DNA from: Prorocentrum cordatum
Taxonomy: Eukaryota > Sar > Dinophyceae > Prorocentrales > Prorocentraceae
Assembly (NCBI GenBank): GCA_963575745.1
Contig: CAUYUJ010020548.1
Location: 58,377 to 95,876, forward strand
Direction of reading: 5' to 3'
Length of the DNA stretch: 37,500 bases
The notes under the pieces were generated by a model. That model did no database searches. It had not been told where the DNA came from and saw nothing but the letters and a program-made list of their open reading frames with translations. Each line of letters begins with the position of its first letter. Position 1 is the stretch's first letter. Both the position numbers and the translations under genes were made by a program. Positions 17,362 through 27,869 of the stretch are shown here, piece by piece.

Positions 17362-17565
17362 TCGGGGGAGCGTAAGACCCGGGTTTGCCAGGACTCGGGT
17401 TCGCCATCGTTTTTTGACGACCGCGACTCGGATTCGACGAGTAGGAGTTTCGTGGGATGTCTGCAGCGGGAGGCCTCGTCAAACTGCAGGCTCGGCCTCG
17501 TCATTTTTTGACGACCTCGTCGGGGATTCCCGAGTCCCCGGCACCCAGGTCTTACGTCCCCCTGA
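17362..17565. mobile_element. Family D element, copy 2 (204 bp)
   Basis: Ends TCGGGGGAGCGTAAGACCCG and CCAGGTCTTACGTCCCCCTGA. The exact 5-bp direct repeat CATGG flanks it at 17357-17361 and 17566-17570. It differs from copy 1 by scattered substitutions and a one-base shorter T run. The inward-facing GTAAGA is kept at both ends. Confidence 0.9.
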
Positions 17566-17570
17566 CATGG

Positions 17571-17665
17571 GCCCCCCAATACCACCCCGCCGAGGAACGT
17601 GCGGTTTCATTTTCGGGGGCTTGTCGCTGATCTATCGGCGACGTGCCGCCGATTCCGGGTCATGG
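17571..17665. repeat. Family B element, partial copy
   Basis: AGGAACGTGCGGTTTCATTT then TTGTCGCTGATCTATCGGCG and GCCGCCGATTCCGGGTCATG follow the family B interior. Both termini are missing. Confidence 0.55.
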
Positions 17666-17994
17666 CCTCCTCGCCCCTAAGCTGATCTCCTCCCTGTCGC
17701 CCCCCCCTCACGCTTGGCAGCTCTCAGGAGTGCATGACAGGAAGGGCAGTTGATCGAGTCTCCTCCACACGCACGCAAACAGCCGTGCCCTGACCGCGCG
17801 GTGGCAAGACCTTGCGAACATCCCGTGCGAGCCCGCTTGCACGAAGGCGTAAGAGAATTGCGACTGCTGTCACGGGCGCAGTGCCTCCGGGATCTACCGC
17901 TGTACCTTTTCTTCGAGCGTAGTGCGAGCGTTAGCTGCGCGGCGCACCATGGGGCGGGGCGGGGGACGGGGGGGGGAGGCGAGGAGGAGTGAGT
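17666..17994. other. No recognisable gene
   Basis: GC-rich, with ORFs of about 60-150 codons on both strands and no domain I recognise. Confidence 0.5.
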
Positions 17995-18140
17995 CACCGA
18001 GCGCGTTCCACTACATCGCAAAGTGCCTACTCGCAAACGTTTCCAGAACACATGTTTGCCTCGACGCTGTGGATCGTGCATCCCCCGCGGCGGATCCAGG
18101 CCATTGGCGAGCAATTACTTGGCGAGCACCTGTCGGTCGT
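17995..18140. mobile_element. Dispersed repeat O, copy 2 (foldback)
   Basis: The left arm GCGTTCCACTACATCGCAAA then GTGCCTACTCGCAAACG pairs imperfectly with CATTGGCGAGCAATTACTTG then GCGAGCACC. The centre CCCCCGCGGCGGATCC is shared with copy 1. Confidence 0.6.
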
Positions 18141-18540
18141 TGAAAGTCGGTGTTTTGGATTCCCATATTCCCATCTACTTTGAGCGCCTTCCTATTTCAA
18201 TGATCGAGTGGCTTCACCTTTTCCGTCCTCCCAAGGGGGCGGACGGAACCCAATCCATTGTCAACGCCTTCCTAATTCATGCTTCTACCTACTTCTTCCG
18301 ACCGATTGGTAGGGGAGCGCGCTCGTCTGGGGAGGGGGAGTCGATTCTCGACTCTGGCACAGGTCGTGGTGCCAAGAGCGAGAGGGGGGAGCGGGCCCAC
18401 CGCGGTGGTGGGCCGCGCCTCGCGCCGCCGCACCCGCCGCCCCGAGGAGCTGAGCAGCAACGAGTCCGCCTGGCCGCAGGTGTACTGGGAGGACCGGGGG
18501 AGGGGGGGGGAGGCGTCCTGGCTGGCCCACCCTCAGATCT
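18141..18540. other. No supported gene
   Basis: 18141-18300 appears unique. 18380-18530 is GC-rich; one plus frame reads ELSSNESAWPQVYWEDRG, which is not repetitive but matches no family I know. Confidence 0.4.
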
Positions 18541-18733
18541 TCGGGCGATCGCAAACATGGATCAAGGGGGCGTGGATTGGCGACGGGTCCCGTGCCCATG
18601 GGAAACCGCGGATGTCCGCCGCCGAGCGAGGCGGCGCTGGCCGCATTTTGGGGAGGGCACCTCCCCCGATCCATGGATTTGGCGACCGCGCGCCAAACCC
18701 ATGGATCGCTAATCCATGCTTGCGCGGCCCCGA
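18541..18733 (+). mobile_element. Family E element, copy 2 (~193 bp)
   Basis: TCGGGCGATCGCAAACATGG at the left and CCATGCTTGCGCGGCCCCGA at the right form an imperfect TIR. AGATCT and AGATCC lie at the two edges as a weak candidate duplication. The interior GGATTGGCGACGGGTCCCG, GCCGAGCGAGGCGGC and CATTTTGGGGAGGGCACC are the family hallmarks. Confidence 0.8.
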
Positions 18734-18835
18734 GATCCTGGCGCTGCCCTTTTTTCCCGGCGGGCGTGTTCGCTCCACTGCGGGCCCCAGGGCCCTCACA
18801 GATCGATCCAGCTGCTGGCGCGGAAAGATAGGGTC

Positions 18836-18935
18836 CGGAGGAGGAGGAGGAGGAGGAGGAGGAGGAGGAGGAGGAGGAGGAGGAGGAGGAGGAGGAGGAG
18901 GGGAAGGAGGAGGAGGAGGAGGAGGAGGAGGAAAG
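18836..18935. repeat. GGA microsatellite
   Basis: Thirty-odd GGA units with one GGGAAGG interruption at about 18900. Confidence 0.95.
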
Positions 18936-19008
18936 GCTCCAGGCGTGATTTTCTGCGACGCTGCAATCTGTTGGCAACGCCGGATCTCAGGGGAGTGACC
19001 TTTCGCCG

Positions 19009-19139
19009 GAGTGACCTCCTGGCGCGGGCGGAACGGGGCCCCGCATCGCCGAGCGCGGAGCGGCGATAGGCAGCGCCCTGCGCGCTTGTGTATATGGTCC
19101 CCCTGCGGCCCTCAAAAAGCCGCGCACCAGAGGTCACTC
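19009..19139. mobile_element. Family F element, copy 2 (~131 bp)
   Basis: GAGTGACCTCCTGGCGCGGG faces GCCGCGCACCAGAGGTCACTC. As in copy 1, a spare GAGTGACCTTTCGCCG precedes it. Confidence 0.75.
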
Positions 19140-19329
19140 TGACCCTCACCACACACCAAACCACCCCAACCCAACCCGAAGGCCTCAATTTGCCCTCCAT
19201 TTCCAGTTGGGGGGGGTCGGGGAGCATGGAAAAACACACATGTGGAACCCGTACCCCCCCCAACCCGAAATTGGGGTCTTCGGGTTGGGTTGGGGTGGTC
19301 TGGTAGGTAGTCAGACCCAGAGTCACTCT
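19131..19329. mobile_element. Foldback element G (~200 bp)
   Basis: AAACCACCCCAACCCAACCC then GAAGGCC pairs with GGTCTTCGGGTTGGG then TTGGGGTGGTCTGG. Pairing extends outward less perfectly to CACTCTGACC and CAGAGTCACTC. It overlaps the right end of F copy 2 by the shared GGTCACTC word, so the two may be one composite. Confidence 0.65.
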
Positions 19330-19330
19330 T

Positions 19331-19523
19331 TCTGGCGATCGCAGACATGGATTAAGGGGGCGTGGATTGGCGACGGGTCCCGTTCTCATGAGGAATCGCG
19401 CATCTTCGCCGCCGAGCGAGGCGGCACCGGCCGCATTTTGGGGAGGGCACCTTCCCCCGATCCATGGATTTGGCGACCGCGCGCCAAATCCATGGATCGC
19501 AAATCCATGTTTGCGCGCCCCCG
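19331..19523 (+). mobile_element. Family E element, copy 3 (~193 bp)
   Basis: CTGGCGATCGCAGACATGGA opens and CATGTTTGCGCGCCCCCG closes it. ACTCTT occurs directly at both edges (19325-19330 and 19524-19529). It starts immediately after foldback G. Confidence 0.8.
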
Positions 19524-19544
19524 ACTCTTGCTTGTAGCCGACTA

Positions 19545-19718
19545 CGGTCGGACCGAGGTATGACATCGAGGTCGGTTCGGGGAGAGTACCTTGGTGTTCT
19601 TCGTGCTTGTTGGATGTTCTTGTGCGTCATGGGGAACGGTCCCCTCGAAGGTCCTTCAGTTTGGCCGACGGAGGGTCCCATGTTCTTGAATGATGTGTTT
19701 ATGTCCTGGGTTTGGCGG
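19545..19718. repeat. Dispersed repeat H, copy 3
   Basis: CGGTCGGACCGAGGTATGAC, GGTGTTCTTCGTGCTTGTTG, TTGGCCGACGGAGGGTCCC and TATGTCCTGGGTTTGG, aligned with copies 1 and 2. Confidence 0.75.
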
Positions 19719-20469
19719 TATAGGCCCACCAGAGAATGAATGTTGTTCTTTGCTTCTCTCTCCCCTTATCTTTCCTTCTCTCTATCTCACTCTGTCTCTT
19801 TCTCCAGCAACTGAAAAACACATTTTTTTTTCACACCGCCCTGGTTCGGCATGGAGAATCACGGAGGAAAGAGGCTGACTTGTTTCTCCGCGCTCGGGCT
19901 CCTGGGACCCTCTCCAGGCTCGGGGCCGTGGAAGAACGATCTGGGATTAAAAACACCGTTTTGGTGAAATCCCTTGGCTCCAGTACGCATTTCCACAAGA
20001 TCCCTTTACCGCGTGTCACTTGTTATATTTGGTAAGGGCCGCTCAGAACTGGGAGCTTGAGCATGGCGTTGCTGCTAAAATCGAGCTCGAGCTATTTGAA
20101 GCGGGTGCCACCGGATTTGGGGTAAGCGGCAGCACGCCGCTTCGATTTCTGGAACGTCGTACAGTCGGCCCTGATTAGAAGGTCGATCCTGCCAGATCCA
20201 GGGTACCCTTGTGTCCTGTGGTTCGCGACCCACGCTGTCTACATTCCTTCGGCGAAGTGGCCCTCGAAAGGGTCTTGTGTCCTCTCGCGTGCTCTCTCCA
20301 ATCAAGCCCGACAGTTTCGTTTCGAATGTCCTCTTGACTTCTCTCGAAGGCGTTGGATGGCGCGGCTGGCGGGTTGGGTTCTTCCCTCCTACAGGACCAC
20401 CACATCTTCACAGACAGACGCGGCAACTACCACATCCTCGCCCACGCTTGGACATTGGGTCGGCGTTGA
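19719..20469. other. No recognisable gene
   Basis: About 750 bp of less GC-rich sequence with no shared repeat. It includes a CT-rich run near 19755-19810. Confidence 0.55.
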
Positions 20470-20637
20470 TACACATTGTTCATTTCGAAGTATTCGAAAG
20501 GTCTTTGATTTTTTCGGGGCCAAGGTCCTTTCATTTCGAATTGTTCTATCCTGGGTCTCTTCCTGTCCCTTGGGGGGCCCGGAACACTTAGAAACGAATA
20601 CAATTAGACATGAGCCCGATTAGAAATAATCGACGGG
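20470..20637. mobile_element. Family I element, copy 2 (~160 bp)
   Basis: GGGGCCAAGGTCCTTTCATT, CCTGGGTCTCTTCCTGTCCC, GGAACACTTAGAAACGAAT and TTAGAAATAATCGACG align with copy 1. The left edge lies near ACATTGTTCATTTCG. Confidence 0.7.
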
Positions 20638-21212
20638 TACGGTCTGCTGCAGTGGATCTAGGGGACAGGCAACGATGGCGCAGGAGGGGGGGGGGGCGAG
20701 AATTGAAAGGAGGAGAGCGAGGAGGACGACAAGAGGATGAGGAAGATGAGAAGCACGACTGCGAACGAAGAGGAGGGGGATTGTGAACGCAGAGGGGGGA
20801 GGGGCAAGCTCATTCGGGGCGCTCGCACCAGATCTGGCAACAGCATAATTACCCCTCCCGTGCAACTATTCTCATTGCGCTGAACTGTGTTCTGTCCGCG
20901 AGCTGGGGCGGTCCAGATGACCTGGGTCCCAAAACATGGCCCCTATCGTGTGGTGTGCAATCAGAAAGGGGGGGGGGCTTCGTATAGTGCACGAGGAGGC
21001 GGAGGCGGTCGGAGACGGATGGGGAGGGAGGGAAGGAGGGAGGATGGGAGGCAGTGCAGCGGGGGGAGGGGGGAGGGGGAGGGTGGCGCTGTTCTGTGTG
21101 AGCTCGCGGCTTCGTCATACTAGCATCGTTTTCGGCAGCGCGCAGGCCACATCAACGTTGCCTGAGAGGTGCCTCCGCCGGGAGTCCAGACGTCTCTCGG
21201 CTCACCGAGGGC
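20638..21212. other. Purine-rich, no recognisable gene
   Basis: GGGAGGGAGG-type stretches at about 21010-21085; otherwise featureless. Confidence 0.5.
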
Positions 21213-21524
21213 TCGGAGGCGACGACAGAGGCGAATAGCCCAGGGGGGAGCAATACATGTATCCGGGGGCGCCGATGGTACACCTTAGGCGATGCTTAAG
21301 AAAACTTAAGTTTTCGGCCAGAGTCTTGATTATTCTTAACGTTTCAATGTAAATCCTAAGATTTGTATAGAAATGTTGGGTTTTTATTCCAGTTCTGAGA
21401 CTGTGAATTTCTTAACCCATGATTTCTTAAGCATTGCGCAGGGTGTACATGCCTTCGGTGAGTCTCGCGGGCGAATGCGTGTGACGCCCGCCCCTCGGCT
21501 ATTCGCCCCGACTGTCGCCCCCGA
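21213..21524. mobile_element. Family P element, copy 1 (~310 bp)
   Basis: GGCGAATAGCCCAGGGGGG, then TACACCTTAGGCGATGC and TTAAGAAA, faces TTTCTTAAGCATTGCGC, GGGTGTACATGCC and CCCCTCGGCTATTCGCC. The arms span about 90 bases each around a distinctly AT-rich centre (21300-21420). Confidence 0.75.
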
Positions 21525-21686
21525 AAGGCGCGCGCGGCAGCGCTGCTGCGCGCCGCGGCACTTCCCGGCACCCTCGGGGTGCCCCCGTCGTGCGTGCTGC
21601 GCGGCCGCGCCTGCCGGCAGCATGCTGCGCGTGCGACGCAGCTGGTCCCCCAGTGTGGTTCTGATGTTTCGCTGCCCAGTCTTCGA
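21525..21686. other. GC-rich interval, no gene supported
   Basis: No domain or shared repeat recognised. Confidence 0.4.
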
Positions 21687-21840
21687 GGAGGAGGAGGAGG
21701 AGGAGGAGGAGGAGGAGGAGGAGGAGGAGGAGGAGGAGGAGAGGAGGAGGAGGAGGAGGAGGAGGAGGAGGAGGAGGAGGTGGAGAGGCAGGAGGAGGAG
21801 GAAGAGGAGGAGGATCGGGGAGGATCGGGGAGGATTGAAG
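21687..21840. repeat. GAG/GGA microsatellite
   Basis: A long GGA run to about 21780, then mixed GGAGAGGCAGGA and GGATCGGGGA words. Separates the two P copies. Confidence 0.9.
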
Positions 21841-21932
21841 GTCGAAGTTTGGGGACGTGTTCGGGGCTTTCTGGGCCTGGCCGCGCCGGTCACAGGCGGC
21901 GGCGCGCCCGCCTCCTGGAGTGCCTCTCTTTC

Positions 21933-22079
21933 CAGAGGCGGCGATCGGGGCGAATAGCCGAGGGGAGAGCAATACGTGTACTCAGGTGCGCCGATGATCC
22001 ACGTCTTCGAAAGGGCTCCCGGGCGGATGCGTGTAATGCCCGCCCCTGGGCCATTCGCCCCCATCGTCGCCGCCGATCT
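21933..22079. mobile_element. Family P element, copy 2 (~147 bp, short form)
   Basis: GGCGATCGGGGCGAATAGCC and GCCATTCGCCCCCATCGTCGCC are the inverted ends. It has the same arms as copy 1 (GAGCAATACGTGTACTC, GATGCGTGTAATGCCC) but lacks the AT-rich centre, like an internally deleted derivative. Confidence 0.8.
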
Positions 22080-22242
22080 TTGCCTCCCACCGACTCGTTG
22101 TTCTTCTGCGAGAGCAGACGGCGTTGTTGACCGCGTGGCGGGCGGGTGGGCCCATCACGGGAAGCCCATGTGCGCTGGATTGCATGTTCAGGCGGGTGGG
22201 GCGGGGGCCCGACGGGGCGATGACCTGTGCGCAGTGGAAGAG

Positions 22243-22446
22243 TCAGGCGATCGCAGACACGGATCAGGGGGGCGTGGATTAGCAACGGGTCCCGTCTACC
22301 TGGGAGATCTCGGATTCCCGCCGCCGAATGAGGCGGCACGGGCCGCATTTTGGGGAGGGCACCTTCCCCCGATCCATGGATTTGGCGACCGCCCCCCAGA
22401 TCCATGGATCGCTAATCCACGCTTGCGCGCCCCCGAGATCTGTAGA
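22243..22446 (+). mobile_element. Family E element, copy 4 (~204 bp)
   Basis: TCAGGCGATCGCAGACACGG to CTTGCGCGCCCCCGAGATC. The 10-base word AGTGGAAGAG occurs at both sides (22233-22242 and 22447-22456), so the right end would include GATCTGTAGA. The most diverged E copy. Confidence 0.75.
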
Positions 22447-22689
22447 AGTGGAAGAGGGCGGAGAGCGCACGACAAGGTACTGAGCATTGCGAGAGCGGAC
22501 CCTGGACTCGCTGTTGCATGAGATTGGGCAGTGCAGAGGCGGGGGAGAGGGAGGTCGAGGTACTTGCAGCGGGAGGCAACGCACGTGTGGATGTCGGCAC
22601 CTCGTGATTCCAGTGCTAAGGCGAGGTCCTGCGCATTTTGCGTATTCCTGTCGAGGCGGATGCCCCGGTGAGGAAGATGCGTTGTATGC
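22447..22689. other. No recognisable gene
   Basis: No shared repeat, domain or RNA signature. Confidence 0.4.
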
Positions 22690-23250
22690 CCTGTTGTTCT
22701 GTGCGCATGTTGCAGAACTGTGATACACTGCGCTACGACATGCAACCAGATGCCATGCCATTGCATACCTCATCATGCAATGCAATGGTTTGCCATGCTC
22801 TGGCATGCTTTGGCACACTATCCTACGCTACCGTGCCATGCTATGCTGAAATGCGTCGGCATGTGCACTGAGGTGACATGCTATACGCCGCAGTGATATA
22901 CAATGCTGTGCTACGCACTGCTGCGCTTCAATGCTGTGATGCACTATGCCATACCATTGTAAACACTGTTGCGCCACGCTATGCCATGCTATGAGTTGCC
23001 ATGCTATGCAATGTTGTACTGTGCTACTCCATGATCAGCTGTGGTCTGCCGCTGTATACAATGATCGATGACGCCATGCAGTTCAAGACAGCGACGCTGC
23101 TACGACACTCTATGATATGCAAACGCACGTCTGCTCTGCTATGCTGTGGAGCGCTATGCAGCGTGGCTCTGCAATGATACACACATTTGGCAGTTGTGGG
23201 ATAAGTTGCCACGTGATGCTATGATTGCACAGGATGTCGATGCAATGCGC
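22690..23250. repeat. Degenerate CATGCTATGC-type satellite
   Basis: GCCATGCTATGC, TGCTATGC and GCTACGC words recur at irregular spacing over about 550 bp. No fixed period could be seen. Stop codons occur in all frames. Confidence 0.75.
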
Positions 23251-23719
23251 ATTATGTGTACATACATACACATGTGCGTATCGTTAGGCCTGCTTTCAGC
23301 AGAGCTCATCTAATTCGGACCGCGGCACCTTCACTTCTGAGACAGTGGTTTCTTTGTGTGCGCCGATTGTTGCCATCTCCCTCCTGGCAATCGGTGGTGG
23401 CCATTTTCCGACGGCGCGCCCCTCTGCGCGGAACCCACAGCCCTGCAGCGAACGCTCGGCAGCGGCGTCTGGTGCACAGTTTTAGTTCGCAGGAGCCGTT
23501 CCATGGTCTCGATAAGGGGGTCAAGCCTGGCGGCCTTTTCTGGGACGGCGTCTTGGGCGTCGCGCCATCGGGGGGGCGATAGAAGGGGGGTTACGGAAGG
23601 TGCACCTTAGGGGCCCTGAAGGGGCCCTCTGGGGCCCAACAGGGGCACGACAGGTGCACATTGCTTCGCCCCCACACCCATCGGCCCCCCGTGGAGCAAC
23701 TCCTAAGCGTCGTGGAACC
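23251..23719. other. No recognisable gene
   Basis: It contains GGGGCCC blocks at 23612-23640 between two copies of AGGTGCAC. No ORF with a recognisable product. Confidence 0.5.
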
Positions 23720-23850
23720 TCAATAATACAAGGAGAAGAATGATACTGATAATAATGGTACTAATACTAAGATCAATAATAATAATACTAATAATACTAA
23801 TACTACTAATAATAATAACAATTATAATGAGAATAATGATATTATGCTTG
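23720..23850. repeat. AAT/TAA trinucleotide tract
   Basis: AATAATACTAATAATACT-like repeats. One of the few AT-rich islands in the window. Confidence 0.9.
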
Positions 23851-24084
23851 AGAAGCGTATGAAGGATGAAGAGGGCTGATCGGAAGAGGTGGAGGCGAAA
23901 GAGAGAGAGAGGGAGAGAGGGAGAGCGTCGGCCGCAGGAGCGGCCACGACACCACCTACCCGCTCCCGGGCTGCTTTGTCCACTCCGCCTCGTCGGCGTG
24001 CAGGGCTCGCATCGGACGCGAGTGGGAGGGGGATTACGGTAGGTTCGCGCCTCGTCGACGCGGCGGCGACCCCAGCAGGGCGCG

Positions 24085-24285
24085 TTTCGATTCCTCCGAT
24101 TCGATCCGATTCGACTTCGTTGGCTTCCGACTCCGATTCGATTCGGATTGGGATTCCGATTTGGGTTCCGATTTCTTAGTGGAGGCATACCAGCCTGCCC
24201 ATTTCAGCCGATTCGACTTTTCCCGATTCGACTGCCGATTTCCGCCGATCCGATTCGTTTCGACTGCCGATCCGACTTGTCGATC
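24085..24285. repeat. CGATTC/CCGATT degenerate minisatellite
   Basis: GATTCGATCCGATTCGACTT, GATTCGATTCGGATTGGG and related words in disorder. Compositionally like 17110-17355. Confidence 0.75.
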
Positions 24286-24387
24286 CGATGCTGGGCTCTC
24301 CTGCCCCAGCGCGGACGTCCAAGGTGGAACGCTGCCGATGGCCGGGAGTCGACCGACATCGAACGTTCCGCGCTATCGGAGAGGTGC

Positions 24388-24455
24388 GATCGTTAGGGCT
24401 GAACGATCCACGCGGTGTCAGAAACCAACGCCGAAGTCGTCGCGACGCGAACCTG
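24388..24455. repeat. Dispersed repeat S, copy 2
   Basis: GATCGTTAGGGCTGAACGATCC, read in two parts (GATCGTTAGG, GATCCACGCGGTGTCAG), then CGAAGTCGTCGCGACGCGAA. Aligns with copy 1. Confidence 0.55.
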
Positions 24456-24554
24456 AGATGCACCTCAGATCCAGTGGCGCTGCTGCGTGATTCCGCCACC
24501 GCGCTCGGGCGGGCGGCCGGGGAGGGGGGGGGCGGGCGCCGGGGAGGGGATAAT

Positions 24555-24690
24555 TCAGTTGGTCATCTGGTCACCCAGTTACGAGGTCACACTATCACCC
24601 AGTCACCCGATCACCCGATCGCCCGATCGCCCGGTCACCCGGTCACCCGGTCATCCCATCACGCGGTCTATTGGTCATTGGTTTCTCTTT
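24555..24690. repeat. 8-bp minisatellite (CCCGGTCA-like)
   Basis: GTCACCCG / GTCACCCA / ATCGCCCG octamers repeated about sixteen times, first diverged, then nearly pure near 24600-24660. Confidence 0.9.
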
Positions 24691-24954
24691 TAGCCCAGTC
24701 ACCTGGTAGCCCTGTCATAGTAGTGACAAGGCGTCTCTTCTGTCCCAGCACAATTATTGTACCATGCTGCTTGCTCCTGTGTCTCAGATTGGCGTTCCCG
24801 TGCGTAGATGGGTGTGTCAACGACGCCTTGGTTAGAAAAGCTATCAGAGAAGCATTGCAGCTTCCTTCAAGCTCGCAGTAAACTATCCAGCTGCCTGCGA
24901 CAAGTCCTGCCACCGTGCCAGCCTAGCATTCTCTGTGGCAGTTGCTCGAACCAG
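24691..24954. other. No recognisable gene
   Basis: Plain sequence between two arrays; reading frames are short and show no motif. Confidence 0.4.
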
Positions 24955-25790
24955 TGAGAATGATAGCAATGAGGATGAGGATGAGGATAAGGGCGATGAT
25001 GAGGATCAGGATGAGGGCGATGAGAAGGATGAGGATGAGGATGAGGATGATGATGTCGATGCTGATGATGCTGATGATGCTGATGATGCTGATGATGATG
25101 AGGTTGATGATGAGGATCATGAGGATGATGATGGAGACGATGATGCTGATGATGATGGTGGTGGTGATGATGGTGATGCTCATTGTGGCGATGATGGTGG
25201 TGGTAGTGATGATGGGAATGATGTGGATGATGATCACGATGCTGATGACGATGCTGATGATCATCATGATGACGATGCTATGAAGGTGACGATGATGATT
25301 GTGATGGTGATGACGATACTGATGATGACAATGGCGATGACGATGGTAGGATGAGGATGAATATGAACCAGAGGATGAGGAGTGTTAGCGGGAGGATTGT
25401 GGCGAGCGAGGGAATGAAACGCATGATGATGTTGATGATGGTTGTGATGGTGATGGTGGTGATGATGATGATGCTAATGGTGATGGTGATGGGTATGGTG
25501 ATGGTGATGATGATGCTGCTGCTGTTGATGATGGTAATGCTGACGATGACGACGATGGTGATGATGATGATGGTGATGACGATGCTGATGGTTAATCATG
25601 ATGATGATTATTACGATGCTGATGATGATGATGGTGATGGTGATGGTGACGGTGATGGTGATGGTAGTGACGATACTGATATTGATGAGGAATACGAGGA
25701 CGAGCATGGTGAAGATGAAGATAAGGATGATGATGACGACGATGATGACGATGAGGCGGAGGAGGAGGAGGAGGAAGAATAAGAAAATGA
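24955..25790. repeat. GAT trinucleotide array, ~830 bp
   Basis: GATGAG, GATGAT and GATGCT units, interrupted at about 25335-25420 by non-repeat sequence. Asp- or Met-rich ORFs are by-products. Confidence 0.95.
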
Positions 25791-25849
25791 GCTGAGCCAT
25801 CACATGCGACACGGCGACACTTTGTCTCTGCACTTCTCGATGAGCCCTC

Positions 25850-26375
25850 TTGGACCTTATTTGGGCTGTCTTGGCGCTGTCCTGGGCTCCTGTGGGGCAG
25901 TCTTGGGGGTGTCCCCTGAGGCCCTCGTGGGCCGTCTTGGGGCCCTCTTGGACCGTCTTGGGGCTCTCTTTGGGCCTTCGTGGCCGTATGGGGGGTCTCT
26001 CGGGGCCATCATGGGGCCGTCTTGGGTCCTCTTAGGACGTCTTTGGTCCTTCCCGAGGCCCTTTCGGTTCAGCTTAAAGCCCTCTTCGGCCGGTCCTGCG
26101 CCGTCCACGGGCCCTCTTGGGCTATCTTGAGGCCGTCTGTGAGGCCTCTTGGGCCATCTTGGGGTCAACTTGGGCCGTCGTGGAGCCATCTTGGAGGCCT
26201 GTTGGACCGTCCTAAGCCGACAGAAGTCAGCAAAAGCCAGAATGCGAAACTCCATAAGAAGTGAAATTCTTAAGTCTGGCCTCTTCTTGCCTTGCTGGAG
26301 GCTATTGTGAAATTCTCTTGGGCCGTCTTGAGAGACTCTTGGGCCGTCTTGAGGCCATTTCGTGCCGGCTTGGGG
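25850..26375. repeat. GGGCCGTCTTGG-type minisatellite
   Basis: Units of about 15-30 bases built on GGGCCGTCTTGGG and GGCCCTCTTGG. An unrelated stretch at about 26215-26285 interrupts it, after which it resumes for three units. Confidence 0.85.
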
Positions 26376-26384
26376 AATCATCAT

Positions 26385-26400
26385 ATTCATCCTCGTCATT

Positions 26401-26432
<32 letters not shown>

Positions 26433-27810
26433 TATTATTATTATTATTTACATCATCACCATCATCATCATCACAATCAGCATCATTATCATCATTTTCG
26501 TCGTCATCACCATCATCATTAGCAGCAGCAGCATCAACGTCAGCATCAGCAGCATCATCAGCAGCATCATCAGCATCAGCAGAGCCACCAGCATCATCAT
26601 CATCATCAACATCATTATCATCAGCATCAGTATCACCCTCGTCATCAGATGCATCAGCATCAGCAGCAGCAGCCTCATTGTCGTCAGCAGCATCATCATG
26701 CACATCATCAGCAGCGCCATCACCAACATCAGCATCACAACGACCCTCAGCACCAGTATCAGCATCATCAGCATCCTCATCCTCATCATCATCATCATCA
26801 TCACCATCTTCATTATCATCGTGAGCATCAACATGTTCAGCATCAGCATCAGCATCCTCACTATTATCACCATCGCCATCATTGGCAACAGCATTAGCAT
26901 TAGCATCATTATCAGCATCCGCATCATCAGCATCAGCATCAGCATCATTACCATCATCATCAGCAGCATCATCATCATCAGCATCACCATCATCTGCACC
27001 TGCGTCAGCATCAACATCATCAGCATCAGCACCATCAGCCTCATCTGCACCAACATCAGCATTCACATCAGCATCAACATCATCATCAGCCTCATCATCC
27101 TCACCAGCAGCAGCATCAACATCAATACCAGCATCATCATTAACAGCAGCATCAGCATCAACATCATCACTATCATCAGAATCAGCATCATTATCATCAG
27201 CATCAGCATCATCAGCAGCATCAGTATGATCACAACCATCCACAACATCATCATCATCATCATCGTCATCATCATCATCATCATCGTCATCATCATCATC
27301 ATTACCAGCATCATCAGCATCAGCAGCACCATCAGCAGCATCAAATTCAGCCTTAGCATCATCAGCATCAGCATCACTAGCATCAGCATCATCAGCATCA
27401 TCATAAGCATCATCATGACCATCATCATCAGCATCATCAGCATCAGCATCGTCAGCATGATACTCAACATCAGCATCATACGCATCATCAGCACCATCCG
27501 CATCCTCATCTCCATCATCATCACGATCATCTGCATCACTATCATCGTCATCCGCATCAGCATCTGCATCAGCATCAGCATAATCGTAACCCTGGCATCA
27601 GCACCATCATCTGCAGCATCATCATCAGCATCATCATCAGCACCAACATCACCATCGCAACAACATCAACACCATCACCATCATCGTCACCGTCTTCATT
27701 ATCAGCAGCATCAGCATCAGCATCAGCATCAGCATCGTCATCAGCCTCATCGCCAGCCTCATCATCAGCATCACCATCACCATCATCATCATCATCACCA
27801 TCACCATCAG

Positions 27811-27869
<59 letters not shown>

